From: Desulfobacteraceae bacterium
GTDB lineage: Bacteria > Desulfobacterota > Desulfobacteria > Desulfobacterales > SKZT01
Reading direction: 5' to 3'
DNA length: 42,232 nucleotides
Assembly (NCBI GenBank): GCA_007127235.1
Contig: SKZT01000294.1
Location: forward strand, 1-42,232
Shown piece after piece: positions 1-9,134 of the stretch (position 1 is its first letter; each line of letters begins with the position of its first letter). The position numbers were made by a program, and so were the translations under genes. The notes under the pieces were generated by a model. The model made no database searches. It saw nothing but the letters and a program-made list of their open reading frames with translations, and was not told where the DNA came from.

Positions 1-93
1 AACCGCCTGACAACCGATGTCGGAATACAACTTGCCAAGGCTATTTTGGACCGGCAACAGGATTCATGGTGGCTCCGGGACTACCATGAATAA
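1..93 (+). CDS. 3' end of an unidentified protein (partial)
   Basis: Frame 1 is open from the first base to a TAA at 91-93 and gives 30 residues ending WWLRDYHE. The amphipathic and Trp-rich composition looks like a genuine protein C-terminus rather than random translation. The remainder lies outside the window and I do not recognise the family. It is on the same strand as the frd operon, but a promoter-like sequence lies between them, so it is probably a separate transcription unit. Confidence 0.45.
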   Translation, partial: NRLTTDVGIQLAKAILDRQQDSWWLRDYHE

Positions 94-142
94 AACCAAA
101 ACGACCCGTCGGAATACTAAGTATATCCACATAAAAAAAATC

Positions 143-172
143 TTGACAAATTTCTAAACAAAGAGGTATCTT
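143..172 (+). promoter_or_regulatory. Sigma70-type promoter of the frdCAB-fum operon
   Basis: A perfect -35 hexamer TTGACA (143-148) is followed after 18 bases by TATCTT (167-172). This predicts a transcript starting near base 179 with a leader of about 115 bases before frdC. A very similar TTGACA/TATCTT pair is found upstream of fmdB in this window. Confidence 0.55.
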
Positions 173-179
173 TAATTTC

Positions 180-197
180 TGACTGAGCGCTCGTTCA
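180..197. promoter_or_regulatory. Operator-like palindrome over the frd transcription start
   Basis: TGACTGAGCGCTCGTTCA is an 18-base inverted repeat (TGAnnGAGC/GCTCnnTCA, 14 of 18 positions symmetric). It begins 8 bases after the predicted -10 and so covers the expected start of transcription, the usual place for a repressor. The style resembles TetR-family operators; that assignment is inference. Confidence 0.45.
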
Positions 198-259
198 AAA
201 TTTTGACGGCCATTTTCAAACCCTGTCATTTCAAAACGCTTTTAAAGTTTGAAACTCTT

Positions 260-281
260 CGACTTAAGGTGTGTTAAGTCG
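260..281 (+). promoter_or_regulatory. Hairpin next to the frdC ribosome binding site
   Basis: CGACTTAA (260-267) and TTAAGTCG (274-281) form a perfect 8-bp stem with a 6-base loop. It ends two bases before the strong Shine-Dalgarno AAGGAGG (284-290). There is no T-tract, so it is not a terminator. It may protect the mRNA end or modulate translation of frdC. Confidence 0.4.
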
Positions 282-294
282 TCAAGGAGGTTAA

Positions 295-1071
295 ATGGAA
301 AGTTTGATTGTTGACGAAAAGATAAAAAAGAGCAGAATTCCTGCCAGGCTGGATCTGATCCAGAGCGGGACCGGTTTGATTCTGGGATTGTTCATGTGGG
401 TACACATGATGTTGGTGGGCAGTATCATTCTGGGAAAGGATGCATTCTATTTTGTGGCCAAATTCATGGAGCTTTCTTTTCTTCATCCTACGGGCGAGGG
501 CTATCCTGCTGTGGTATTTTTTGCCGTACTGGGCGTCTTCACCCTGTTTATCATCCATGCGGCGTTGGGTGTAAGAAAGTTTCCCATATCCTGGAAACAG
601 CATGCGATTTTAAGGCAGCAGATGGGCATGATGAAGCATAGCGATACCAACCTGTGGTATGTTCAGGTGGTTACCGGATTCATCATGTTTTTTCTGGGGT
701 CGGTGCATCTGTATGTGATGCTGACCCACCCGGGACAGATTGACCCTTATCTTTCGGCAAACCGGGTGATCAATCATAACATGTGGCCTCTTTATCTGGT
801 ACTTCTGTTTGCTGTGGAGTTTCATGGAACCATAGGTCTTTACCGTCTTTGCATGAAGTGGGGATGGTTTGCCGGCAAGAACCCGGTAGAATCCAGAAAG
901 AAACTGAAGCGGATCAAAAACCGGCTGGCAGTATTTTTTCTTGCGGTGGGACTTGTGGCGCTGCTTGTCTTTTCGGTCATCGGCATCAGGCATAAGGACC
1001 GTGTGGGGGAACCTTACAAACCCCAGGCGGCAGTGGAAAAGACCCTTCTTGTATCAAATTCAAGCAGTTAA
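295..1071 (+). CDS. frdC: Fumarate reductase/succinate dehydrogenase di-heme cytochrome b subunit
   Basis: This membrane anchor of a type-B quinol:fumarate reductase/succinate dehydrogenase passes electrons between the menaquinone pool and the FrdAB catalytic head. The 258-residue protein shows five hydrophobic segments (about 25-47, 73-92, 122-145, 163-184, 210-231). The four histidines expected to hold two b hemes are at 37, 88, 138 and 177, spaced as in the Wolinella succinogenes subunit. E175, two residues before H177, matches the position of the Wolinella E-pathway glutamate (family knowledge). The gene has a strong AAGGAGG site 4 bases before ATG, is first in the operon, and is followed by frdA after 39 bases. 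The direction of catalysis cannot be read from sequence. Confidence 0.93.
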   Translation: MESLIVDEKIKKSRIPARLDLIQSGTGLILGLFMWVHMMLVGSIILGKDAFYFVAKFMELSFLHPTGEGYPAVVFFAVLGVFTLFIIHAALGVRKFPISWKQHAILRQQMGMMKHSDTNLWYVQVVTGFIMFFLGSVHLYVMLTHPGQIDPYLSANRVINHNMWPLYLVLLFAVEFHGTIGLYRLCMKWGWFAGKNPVESRKKLKRIKNRLAVFFLAVGLVALLVFSVIGIRHKDRVGEPYKPQAAVEKTLLVSNSSS

Positions 1072-1110
1072 TGAAACGGCACATGGATCAATAACCACGA
1101 GGAGTTACAG

Positions 1111-3081
1111 ATGAAAGTTGTATATACGGATTCACTTATCATTGGCGGGGGCCTGGCTGGATTGAGAGTTGCCATCGCGGCCCGTCAGCGAGGTTATGAC
1201 AGCATTGTTCTTTCCCTTATGCCGGCTAAAAGATCCCATTCTTCAGCAGCCCAGGGCGGCATGCAGGCCAGCCTGGGTGCCAGCGTCAAAGGAGAAGGCG
1301 ATGATGAAGATGTTCACTTTGAAGATACGGTAAAGGGAAGTGATTGGGGATGTGATCAGGATGTGGCTAGGATGTTCGTTAACACGGCACCTAAGGCAAT
1401 TCGTCAGCTTGCAGCATGGGGTGTCCCCTGGAGTCGGGTGAGGCGCGGAAACCGCGAGGTGGTCATCAATGGTGAAAAGGTAACGATTACAGAAAAAAAC
1501 GAGGCTCATGGTCTGATTACAGCCCGGGATTTTGGTGGAACCAAAAAGTGGCGAACCTGTTTTACCTCGGACGGTACCGGTCATACTATGCTCTACGCCA
1601 TGGACAACAAGGCCATAGAGCTGGGTATCCCTGTTCATGAGCGAAAAGAGGCCATTGCTCTAATCCATGAGGACGGGGTGTGCTATGGCGCAATTGTCAG
1701 GGATATGATAACAGGTGAGCTGATTGCCTATGTCGCCCGTACCACCACCGTTGCCACCGGCGGCTATGGCCGGCTTTACTCGGTGACAACCAACGCCGTC
1801 ATCTCCGAAGGTATCGGATGTGCAATTGCTCTTGAGACCGGTGTGGCGAGCCTGGGCAACATGGAGGCAGTTCAGTTTCACCCCACAGCCATTGTTCCCG
1901 TGGGAATTCTTACCACAGAAGGGTGCCGCGGTGATGGCGGCCTTTTGTTGGACAAGGACGGTAAACGTTTCATGCCCGATTATGAACCGGAAAAAAAGGA
2001 ACTGGCCTCACGGGATGTGGTCTCCAGGCGCATGACCGAACATATCAGAAAGGGAAAGGGAGTTCCATCACGATACGGCGATCACCTCTGGTTGGACATT
2101 ACCCTTTTGGGCAGAGCGCATATTGAAAAAAATCTCAGGGAGGTAAAGGAAATATGTGAGTATTTCCTTGGAATTGATCCGGTTAAAGAATACATTCCGG
2201 TCAGACCCACCCAGCACTATTCCATGGGCGGTATCCGTACCGGGGCTACCGGTGAGAGCCCTACTTTGAAGGGACTATTTGCCGCCGGTGAATGCGCCTG
2301 CTGGGATATGCACGGCTTCAATCGTCTGGGGGGCAACTCCGTGGCTGAAACCGTTGTGGCAGGAATGATTGTGGGTGAGTATGTGGCAGATTACTGTCAG
2401 ACCAATCCTCTGAGAATTGATACCAAGCTCATCGAACATTTCATGGATAAGGAAAAAAATAAAATCCGTGCAGTTCTGAAACGCAGTAAGGGGGAAAGTC
2501 CAATTGCCTTGAAAAAAGAGATGCAGCAGATCATGATGGACAAAGTAGGCATTTTCAGGAATGAAGCAGATCTGACCCAGGCTGTGGAAGAACTGAAGGA
2601 TTTGCACCAGAGATCCCGAAATATTTTTTTGAGAAACAAAATCAGCTCTTCCAATCCGGAGTTAGTGGAAGCCATCCGGGTTCCCAAAATGATCCGCCTG
2701 GCTCAGTGTGTGGCCTATGGTGCCCTTCTTCGGAAAGAAAGCCGCGGGGCCCATGCCCGCGAAGATTATCCCGAAAGAAACGACCGCGACTGGCTCAAGC
2801 GCACCCTCGCATACTGGAAAGATGAAAATGAAGACCTGCCTCAGTTGGAATACGAAGATCTGGATGTTATGAAAATGGAGATGCCGCCAGGTTCACGCGG
2901 CTATGGGGCGGACAATACCATACATCATCCGGATACCGAAAAACGTATGGCTGAGATAGAAGATATCCGAAAAGCCAATCCGAAGGCAGACCGTTTTGAG
3001 ATGCAACAGCTTCTCAATCCCATTGAGTTACCGGAAAAATTCAGAGGAAAGAACGAACGAATCGGCAGGGGGTTTAACTAA
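1111..3081 (+). CDS. frdA: Fumarate reductase/succinate dehydrogenase flavoprotein subunit
   Basis: This is the catalytic subunit that interconverts succinate and fumarate at a covalently bound FAD. The N-terminus has the dinucleotide-binding GGGLAGL motif (12-18). The flavinylation signature [10 protein letters not shown] puts the FAD-linked histidine at residue 43. [24 protein letters not shown] and [10 protein letters not shown] are the dicarboxylate-binding and active-site motifs in the normal order. At 656 residues it has the length of epsilon-proteobacterial and Desulfobacterota type-B enzymes. GAGG lies upstream of the ATG. Its final A is shared with the frdB start (ATGA-type overlap), which implies translational coupling. 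Confidence 0.95.
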   Translation: MKVVYTDSLIIGGGLAGLRVAIAARQRGYDSIVLSLMPAKRSHSSAAQGGMQASLGASVKGEGDDEDVHFEDTVKGSDWGCDQDVARMFVNTAPKAIRQLAAWGVPWSRVRRGNREVVINGEKVTITEKNEAHGLITARDFGGTKKWRTCFTSDGTGHTMLYAMDNKAIELGIPVHERKEAIALIHEDGVCYGAIVRDMITGELIAYVARTTTVATGGYGRLYSVTTNAVISEGIGCAIALETGVASLGNMEAVQFHPTAIVPVGILTTEGCRGDGGLLLDKDGKRFMPDYEPEKKELASRDVVSRRMTEHIRKGKGVPSRYGDHLWLDITLLGRAHIEKNLREVKEICEYFLGIDPVKEYIPVRPTQHYSMGGIRTGATGESPTLKGLFAAGECACWDMHGFNRLGGNSVAETVVAGMIVGEYVADYCQTNPLRIDTKLIEHFMDKEKNKIRAVLKRSKGESPIALKKEMQQIMMDKVGIFRNEADLTQAVEELKDLHQRSRNIFLRNKISSSNPELVEAIRVPKMIRLAQCVAYGALLRKESRGAHAREDYPERNDRDWLKRTLAYWKDENEDLPQLEYEDLDVMKMEMPPGSRGYGADNTIHHPDTEKRMAEIEDIRKANPKADRFEMQQLLNPIELPEKFRGKNERIGRGFN

Positions 3082-3815
3082 TGAGTGAAAAGGAAAGAAT
3101 ACTTAAATTTCATATTTTGAGATACAATCCCCAAATCAAGGGGGATACTCCCACCATGAAGATCTATGAGGTGCAGGAAGCACCGGGGATGACCATATTT
3201 ATTGCACTCAACGATATTCGTGAGAAGCAGGACCCATCTTTGCAGTTTGATTTTATCTGCAGGGCGGGCATCTGCGGCTCCTGTGCCATGATTATCAACG
3301 GACAGCCTGATCTTGCCTGCCGAACCCTCACATCCAAATTTCCGGAAGGCGAAATTAAATTGCTTCCTCTGCCCGGCTTTGAACTCATCGGAGATCTTTC
3401 CGTCAATACCGGCAAATTCATGCGGGCCATGAGCGAAAGGGTGGAAAGCTGGATCCATGATCAGGATGCCGACAATGTGGATCTGGATCGTCTGGAAGAG
3501 CGGATGGATCCGGATGTGGCAGATGAAATCTATGAGCTGGAGCGATGCGTTGAATGCGGATGCTGCATCTCTGCCTGCGCCACCAAAAGGATGCGGGAAG
3601 GTTTTTTGGGTGCCGTGGGCCTCATGCGTCTTGCCAGGTATGCCACTGATCCGCGGGATAAACGCTCCAATGAGGATTTCTATGAAATCATTGGCGATGA
3701 TGACGGTGTGTTCGGCTGCATGACTCTGCTGGGGTGCCAGGATTATTGTCCCAAAGATCTGCCGCTTCAGATCCAGATTGCCTACCTGAGGCGCAAGATG
3801 GCCATGGTGAGGTAG
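3081..3815 (+). CDS. frdB: Fumarate reductase/succinate dehydrogenase iron-sulfur subunit
   Basis: This subunit carries electrons between FrdA and the heme subunit through three clusters. The [2Fe-2S] ligands are C60, C65, C68 and C80. The [4Fe-4S] site is the CVECGCC...C region (C156, C159, C162, C166). The [3Fe-4S] site uses C213, C219 and C223. The 244-residue length is typical. The start codon overlaps the frdA stop. Downstream, 68 bases separate it from the fumarase start, so frdCAB-fum probably forms one operon that runs two successive reactions. Confidence 0.94.
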   Translation: MSEKERILKFHILRYNPQIKGDTPTMKIYEVQEAPGMTIFIALNDIREKQDPSLQFDFICRAGICGSCAMIINGQPDLACRTLTSKFPEGEIKLLPLPGFELIGDLSVNTGKFMRAMSERVESWIHDQDADNVDLDRLEERMDPDVADEIYELERCVECGCCISACATKRMREGFLGAVGLMRLARYATDPRDKRSNEDFYEIIGDDDGVFGCMTLLGCQDYCPKDLPLQIQIAYLRRKMAMVR

Positions 3816-3883
3816 CGTATCCTGCATTAAACCATTGCATTGATATAAAGGCACCCTGTTTTACCGCCTGGGAGATCAGAACA

Positions 3884-5494
3884 ATGAATGATTTTAATTA
3901 TAAACCGATTTTCCCACTTTGGGATGATACCACGGCTTATCGCAAAATTTCAGATGACCATGTCACGTTGTCTCAGTTTCAGGGCAGGGAAATGCTGGTG
4001 GTGGCTCCGGAAGCCCTGAGCATTCTTGCGAAAGCTGCCTTCAAGGATGTCGCCCATCTATACAGATCCGAACATCTTGAGAAGCTCAGAAAGATCATGG
4101 AAGATCCTGAAAGTTCGGATAATGACCGCTATATTGCCCTGGAACTGCTCAAAAATGCGGTCATTGCCTCAAAAAAGGTATATCCCATGTGCCAGGACAC
4201 GGGAACAGCCATTGTCATGGGAAAAAAGGGGCAACAGGTCTGGACAGATGAAGATGACCAGGAAGCCCTCTCAAGAGGCATTTTTGAAACCTACCGGGAC
4301 AATTACCTGAGATATTCCCAGAATGCCCCTTTGACCATGTATAAAGAGCAAAATACCCGGTCGAACCTTCCCGCACAAATTGATATTTATGCCACCACCG
4401 GAAATGAGTACCACTTTCTGTTCATTGCCAAAGGCGGCGGTTCTTCCAACAAGACCTTTCTATACCAGATGACCAAGGCGGTGCTCAATTCCGAAGAGAT
4501 TCTTCTTGATTTCATGACTGAAAAGATGAAATCCCTCGGTACTGCGGCATGTCCTCCATATTACATTGCATTTGCTATTGGCGGAACCTCTCCTGAAGCC
4601 AACCTTAAAACTGTCAAACTGGCATCCGCCAGATACCTGGATACACTGCCGACAGAAGGGGACATTACAGGACATGCATTCCGTGATACGGATCTGGAAG
4701 CCAAATTGAGGTCACGGGCAGAAAAACTGGGACTGGGAGCCCAGTTTGGCGGCAAACATTTTGCGCTGGATGTCCGGATAGTGAGACTGCCCCGGCATGG
4801 TGCATCCTGCCCAATAGGAATCGGGGTCAGTTGCAGTGCGGATCGTCAGATCAAGGGCAAAATTACCAAAGAAGGTCTTTTCCTGGAGCAGCTTGAAGAA
4901 AATCCATCACGATATCTTCCTGCAAAGGAACCCAAAATGGCAGACCCTGTCCGAGTCAATCTCGAACAGCCCATGGAAGCAATACGTGCACAACTCAGCC
5001 AATACCCGGTTGCCACCAGGCTGCTGCTCTCAGGAAAAATCATTGTGGCCAGAGATATTGCCCATGCCAAATTTATGGAAAGATTGGACAAGGGGCAAGG
5101 CCTTCCCGATTATATCAAAAACCATATTATCTACTACGCAGGTCCGGCCAAAACCCCCGAAGGAGAAGCAGCAGGATCCTTTGGGCCTACAACAGCCGGA
5201 AGAATGGATCCTTACGTTCCCATATTTCAAAAGGAAGGGGCTTCCCTGATTATGCTGGCCAAAGGTAACCGCTCTCAACAGGTTACCGATGCCTGTAAAA
5301 AGTTCGGAGGATTTTATCTGGGTTCCCCCGGAGGTCCCGCAGCCCGGCTTGGGAAAGATTTCATTAAAAAGGTCGAACTGGTGGAATATGAAGAGCTTGG
5401 AATGGAAGCGGTTTTTATGATCACCGTTGAAAACTTCCCCGCCTTCATCATTGTAGATGACAAAGGCAATGATTTTTTCAGCAACCTGTTGTAA
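3884..5494 (+). CDS. fumA: Fumarate hydratase class I, fused alpha and beta domains
   Basis: This oxygen-sensitive [4Fe-4S] enzyme hydrates fumarate to malate. The 536-residue product contains both the alpha part (about 1-330) and the beta part (about 345-536) in one chain, as in E. coli FumA/FumB. Likely cluster cysteines are C103 (MCQDTGTA), C223 (AACPPYY) and C309 (GASCPIG). The open frame extends back to 3734 inside frdB, but I chose ATG 3884: it has GGAG at 3870-3873, and the preceding residues look like frdB translated out of frame. It is the last gene of the frd cluster. The symbol fumA versus fumB is arbitrary here. Confidence 0.93.
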   Translation: MNDFNYKPIFPLWDDTTAYRKISDDHVTLSQFQGREMLVVAPEALSILAKAAFKDVAHLYRSEHLEKLRKIMEDPESSDNDRYIALELLKNAVIASKKVYPMCQDTGTAIVMGKKGQQVWTDEDDQEALSRGIFETYRDNYLRYSQNAPLTMYKEQNTRSNLPAQIDIYATTGNEYHFLFIAKGGGSSNKTFLYQMTKAVLNSEEILLDFMTEKMKSLGTAACPPYYIAFAIGGTSPEANLKTVKLASARYLDTLPTEGDITGHAFRDTDLEAKLRSRAEKLGLGAQFGGKHFALDVRIVRLPRHGASCPIGIGVSCSADRQIKGKITKEGLFLEQLEENPSRYLPAKEPKMADPVRVNLEQPMEAIRAQLSQYPVATRLLLSGKIIVARDIAHAKFMERLDKGQGLPDYIKNHIIYYAGPAKTPEGEAAGSFGPTTAGRMDPYVPIFQKEGASLIMLAKGNRSQQVTDACKKFGGFYLGSPGGPAARLGKDFIKKVELVEYEELGMEAVFMITVENFPAFIIVDDKGNDFFSNLL

Positions 5495-5838
5495 AGGACG
5501 GGGCAAGAAATTTTTATACCTTAGTTCCCACGCAAAGTATGGCAACGAGAAAAAAATGCAAAAGCACAGCTTTTGCACTCCTTCGACAAGTCACCCCCAC
5601 AGATTTCATATATTCAACATCCTGCATACCCCAGGCGTCAGAAGAAATTTGAGGCTTTTTTAAATCCCCCTAAATCCCCCTTTTGAAAAGGGAAACTTGC
5701 TGCACTCAACAACCCTTAGGTTGACGCTGGAGAAATTTCCTTTCCCGCTTCCCCCGATTATCATCAGAAAATTCCTTGATTATCCAAGCTCTTAAAGGTA
5801 AACTTATAAATTTTAATCACAAAAACCGATTTTTATGG
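5495..5838. other. Repeat-rich spacer after fumarase
   Basis: No convincing coding sequence is visible. The spacer contains a perfect 9-bp stem TGCAAAAGC/GCTTTTGCA (5557-5577) with a 3-base loop but no T-tract. A degraded inverted repeat of the GTTCCCACGC...GGCAACGAG type lies at 5524-5549. A C-rich direct repeat TAAATCCCCC twice (5661-5680) runs into CCCTTTT-G-AAAAGGG (5678-5692). These look like dispersed intergenic elements. A weak termination role for the first stem is possible. Confidence 0.5.
5557..5577 (+). terminator. Possible transcription end of frd-fum (stem without T-tract)
   Basis: A perfect 9-bp inverted repeat with a three-base loop lies 60 bases after the fumarase stop. It lacks a run of T, so intrinsic termination is uncertain. 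It could instead be a repeat element or an mRNA 3'-end stabiliser. Confidence 0.25.
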
Positions 5839-6522
5839 ATGAGCAGGCCTATGAAGCTAACGATTGATGAAGTTGCAGAATGTTTGGACGTTCCTTCAAG
5901 TACAGTAGAACGCTGGATTCGCCAGGGGCGGATTCCTGTAAGCAAATCCAGCGGTGCATGTTTTTTTCAAAAATCAATACTGTATGTCTGGGCTAAAAAG
6001 CATAATCTTCCATTCACTCTGCCCGAGGAAAAAATCACTCAAATTGATGAAAAAAAATCGGACAGCCTTTGTAATGTCATGTCTTTCGGCGGCGTTTATC
6101 ATAATATCCGGGGCAATAATGTTGACGAAGTATTGGCATCGTCGGTTAAAAACATTGCCTTTTTGGATGAAGACGGACAACAAATGCTTCTGACAAAATT
6201 ACTTGAGCGAGAGGAAATGGCCTCCACCGGGATCGGCAAGGGGATCGCCATTCCGCATCCTCGCATGCCCATGGATGAAACCATGGAAGAGCCCGTGATT
6301 ACCACCTGTTTTCTTGAGCATCCGGTCGATTTCAATGCGGTGGATGGTTTAGCCGTTTTTGTTTTGTTTATACTCCTGAGTCCATCGGTGAAAATTCATC
6401 TTTATCTGCTTTCAAAGCTGGCTTTTTGCGCCAGAGATGCGTCCTTTGTTGAATTTCTAAAACAGGGCCCGGATGAAAAAGCCTTATTGGAAAGAGTTGA
6501 GCGTTTGGAAAAGTCCTTGTAA
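5839..6522 (+). CDS. Helix-turn-helix protein fused to a PTS EIIA (PtsN-like) domain
   Basis: The 227-residue chain has two parts. Residues about 5-55 are an excisionase/MerR-like DNA-binding helix-turn-helix (LTIDEVAECLDVPSSTVERW, then IRQGRIP). Residues about 85-225 match the EIIA domain of the fructose/nitrogen PTS, with GIGKGIAIPHPR around the phosphorylatable histidine H140. No PTS permease lies nearby. The start is either ATG 5839 or ATG 5851; an AGCAGG-like site favours 5851, so the first four residues are uncertain. It lies 36 bases upstream of a ClC channel gene and probably shares its transcript. A phosphorylation-sensing regulator of the channel cassette is an inference. Confidence 0.8.
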   Translation: MSRPMKLTIDEVAECLDVPSSTVERWIRQGRIPVSKSSGACFFQKSILYVWAKKHNLPFTLPEEKITQIDEKKSDSLCNVMSFGGVYHNIRGNNVDEVLASSVKNIAFLDEDGQQMLLTKLLEREEMASTGIGKGIAIPHPRMPMDETMEEPVITTCFLEHPVDFNAVDGLAVFVLFILLSPSVKIHLYLLSKLAFCARDASFVEFLKQGPDEKALLERVERLEKSL

Positions 6523-6558
6523 AGCGATCGTCAAGAAAATCATCAAAAAGAGCTGCTT

Positions 6559-8274
6559 ATGAAACCATGGAGATACCCTGCCCGATGGGCATTGTTTAAG
6601 ATGGATGACCGGCTTTTGCTGATGTTTATCGGGGCCATAGTGGGCACTTGCAGCGGAATTGCAGCGTTGGCTTTAAATCACTCCCTGCATTTTCTGCTTG
6701 AAGCGCTTTCTCACTGGCGGCAACACTGGTGGGCCTTTGTTTTACCGGCCGCCGGTGCTGCGCTCTCCTCATTATTTCTGGAAAAAATTGTTAAAGAAGG
6801 TGCAGGACATGGGGTGCCTGAAGTAATCTACAGTGTTTCCCGTTATGGCGGCCTTATTCGTCTTCGTTCTGCTTTTTCGAGACTTATTTCCAGTTGTCTG
6901 ACCATCGGAAGCGGCGGAAGTGCGGGTCCTGAAGCCCCGGTTGTTATGAGCGGGTCAGCCATTGGATCCAATATCGCCCGTTTTTTTTCCTTAAACGACC
7001 GCCAGAGAGTCACTCTGGTTGGATGCGGAGCCGCCGGCGCCATCTCATCGATTTTCAATGCCCCCATCTCAGGTATCGTGTTTACCATCGAAGTTATTTT
7101 GGGTGAGTGGACCGCTTTGAATATCATACCCATTGCCATCGCTGCGGTGGCAGGAACTGAAATCAGCCGGGCCCTTCAGGGAGACCAGATTGTATTCAGT
7201 CCCCAGGTGTTTGATATCGGCATGGGGGATATTTTTGCATCTATCGGACTGGCTGTTTTTACTGCAATAGCCTCCATTGCATTAACCCATGGGTTGCGCT
7301 CCATGCACCAAATATCCGGTAAAGTTAAAGCGCCCCTGTGGATACGAGCGGGAATCGGAGGCTCTTGTGTCGGTATTATCGGTCTTTTTCTTCCGGTGGT
7401 ACTTGGAGAAGGATACCATTTCGTACATACCATGATTGAGGGCAACTTTACACCTGGCCTTGCCTTTGTGGCTGTGGCTTGTATGGCCAAAATCTTGGCC
7501 ACTTCCCTCACTCTGGGATGGGGGGGCTCCGGAGGAATCTTTGCACCGTGTCTGGTGATCGGCAGTCTCACGGGATTGACTTATCATCGCATGCTTTCAG
7601 CAATCTGGCCGTCCGTGAATTGGGTCAATGAGGGATGCTATGCTCTTTTGGGTATGGCAGGGTTGATCAGCGGTATGCTTCAAGCACCCCTCACCGGCAT
7701 TTTCCTGATCGTTGAAATCACAGGTGGTTATGCCGTTATTCTTCCCCTGATCATTGTATCGGCTATTTCGGCCACATTGTGCCACTATATCGAACCATCC
7801 TCTTTTTACCTGAAAGAACTGGTGGATCGGGGCCATCTGCTCAGGCCAGGCACGGATGCCAGGGTATTATCGGATTTAAGCATCAAGGAACTTTTAGAAA
7901 CCGACTGCGTTTGTGTAAATCAAAATATGCCGATACGAGAATTTATTAAAATTGTGGAAAATTCCCGCCGCAATTATTTTCCGGTGGAAGACGACGCAAC
8001 AGGAGAATTCGTGGGCATGTTGCATTTAGATGATATTCGGCCATATTTGTTCAACCGAATGCTATATGACGCCGTTCTGGTGGGTCAAATCATGAATCCG
8101 AATGTGGAAACAGTGCTTCCCGATGATGACCTCACAGAGATTCTTCATAAAATGGATTCGCAAAGGCTTTTCAGTATACCAGTTGTGGTAAACAACCGCT
8201 TTGTGGGGATGATATCCAAAGCAACGCTTTTGGATAAATACCGAAAAGAATTGATGGTTCAAACCACTTCTTGA
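6559..8274 (+). CDS. ClC-family chloride channel/antiporter with CBS domain pair
   Basis: This is an integral membrane anion transporter of 571 residues. The ClC core (about 15-425) shows many hydrophobic helices, the first selectivity motif as GHGVP (83-87), the second as GSAGPE (120-125) and the third as GGIFAP (about 325). The C-terminal 130 residues form two CBS repeats that usually sense adenine nucleotides. In E. coli ClC the second motif is GREGP with gating glutamate E148; here that position is A122, with a glutamate three residues later (E125). This pattern is known in other prokaryotic ClCs and may alter proton coupling. It sits between the HTH-EIIA and USP genes. Confidence 0.9.
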   Translation: MKPWRYPARWALFKMDDRLLLMFIGAIVGTCSGIAALALNHSLHFLLEALSHWRQHWWAFVLPAAGAALSSLFLEKIVKEGAGHGVPEVIYSVSRYGGLIRLRSAFSRLISSCLTIGSGGSAGPEAPVVMSGSAIGSNIARFFSLNDRQRVTLVGCGAAGAISSIFNAPISGIVFTIEVILGEWTALNIIPIAIAAVAGTEISRALQGDQIVFSPQVFDIGMGDIFASIGLAVFTAIASIALTHGLRSMHQISGKVKAPLWIRAGIGGSCVGIIGLFLPVVLGEGYHFVHTMIEGNFTPGLAFVAVACMAKILATSLTLGWGGSGGIFAPCLVIGSLTGLTYHRMLSAIWPSVNWVNEGCYALLGMAGLISGMLQAPLTGIFLIVEITGGYAVILPLIIVSAISATLCHYIEPSSFYLKELVDRGHLLRPGTDARVLSDLSIKELLETDCVCVNQNMPIREFIKIVENSRRNYFPVEDDATGEFVGMLHLDDIRPYLFNRMLYDAVLVGQIMNPNVETVLPDDDLTEILHKMDSQRLFSIPVVVNNRFVGMISKATLLDKYRKELMVQTTS

Positions 8275-8308
8275 GGTTACAGTAAAAACTGAGGCAAGGA
8301 ACTAATTC

Positions 8309-9133
8309 ATGATTCCCAGAATCTTACACATTTTTCAAAACACACCTCTTGGTCGTGAAAGCCTTCTTCAGGCCGCTTATTTTTCAAAACAATTGGAAGC
8401 ATCATTAATCGTCTATATACCACAACATATCAAGTTTCTTATGTATTTTGACAATGATGTGGTCCAGATTGATCTGGACCCCTCTTATCTGTATTCTCCG
8501 GATACCGCCAAGGATCATGCTGCTGAAATTATAAAAGAAGCCGGAGTCGAACCTTTATTTTTAGAGCCAAAACATTTTACTGCATCATCCCTACCCGATA
8601 TACCCGCAGATTTCGATTATATGGTCTGCCCTAGAAGTATCAGCGACCTGTCTGCCAAAATCGGCTTCGGATATGTGGGGGCCAAAGTTCGAAACATCTT
8701 CAATGCTGCCAGATTTCCCGTGCTGATCCCCAGTTATGTATATAAACCATGGAAAAATATCGTGGTGTTTTATGGGGGATCGGCCAATGCCAGCAACGCA
8801 TTAAAACTTGGGTTTCAAATCCGGAAAGAAACACGTTTCCCTCTAAATTTGTTTACTTATGCAGAAAAAGCCCCCGGTGATTATCGCAAAGAAATTATCA
8901 ATATGGGCCTCGAAGATGACCTCAACCGCCAAGTCGATAACTGGCGAATTTTTGAATCCGGAAATCTGGTCGACAACCTGTACCATGTACCCCATGACGC
9001 CCTGGTGATTTTAGGTGCTTTTGCCCATGGCCTGCTACGGAACATAATGTTCGGAAGCAAGCTTGAAAAAATTCAGGCTGCCCTTGCCAATAATCTGCTG
9101 GTTGTTGGCCCCAAATATTCAGCCCCTATCTGA
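8309..9133 (+). CDS. Universal stress protein, two tandem USP-like domains
   Basis: The 274-residue protein appears to consist of two alpha/beta USP-like halves. The second half ends with the ATP-binding-type pattern GAFAHG...FGSKLEK...LLVVGP. The first half (RILHIFQN...GYVGAKVRNIF...PVLIPS) is more diverged. No membrane segment or signal peptide is visible. AAGGA precedes the ATG. It lies 34 bases after the ClC gene, in what looks like a three-gene cassette HTH-EIIA/ClC/USP. Its role is inferred to be energy or stress sensing. Confidence 0.75.
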   Translation: MIPRILHIFQNTPLGRESLLQAAYFSKQLEASLIVYIPQHIKFLMYFDNDVVQIDLDPSYLYSPDTAKDHAAEIIKEAGVEPLFLEPKHFTASSLPDIPADFDYMVCPRSISDLSAKIGFGYVGAKVRNIFNAARFPVLIPSYVYKPWKNIVVFYGGSANASNALKLGFQIRKETRFPLNLFTYAEKAPGDYRKEIINMGLEDDLNRQVDNWRIFESGNLVDNLYHVPHDALVILGAFAHGLLRNIMFGSKLEKIQAALANNLLVVGPKYSAPI

Positions 9134-9134
9134 C

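Noticed and set aside
3078-3854. A 258-codon frame antisense to frdB
   Set aside because: It lies exactly opposite frdB, has no ribosome site or motif, and mirrors the codon structure of the real gene.
3734-3883. Upstream extension of fumarase by 50 residues
   Set aside because: It re-reads the end of frdB in another frame, and ATG 3884 has a ribosome site and starts the family match.
5030-5578. A 182-codon frame antisense to the end of fumarase
   Set aside because: It is a shadow of the fumarase frame, with no motif or start signal.
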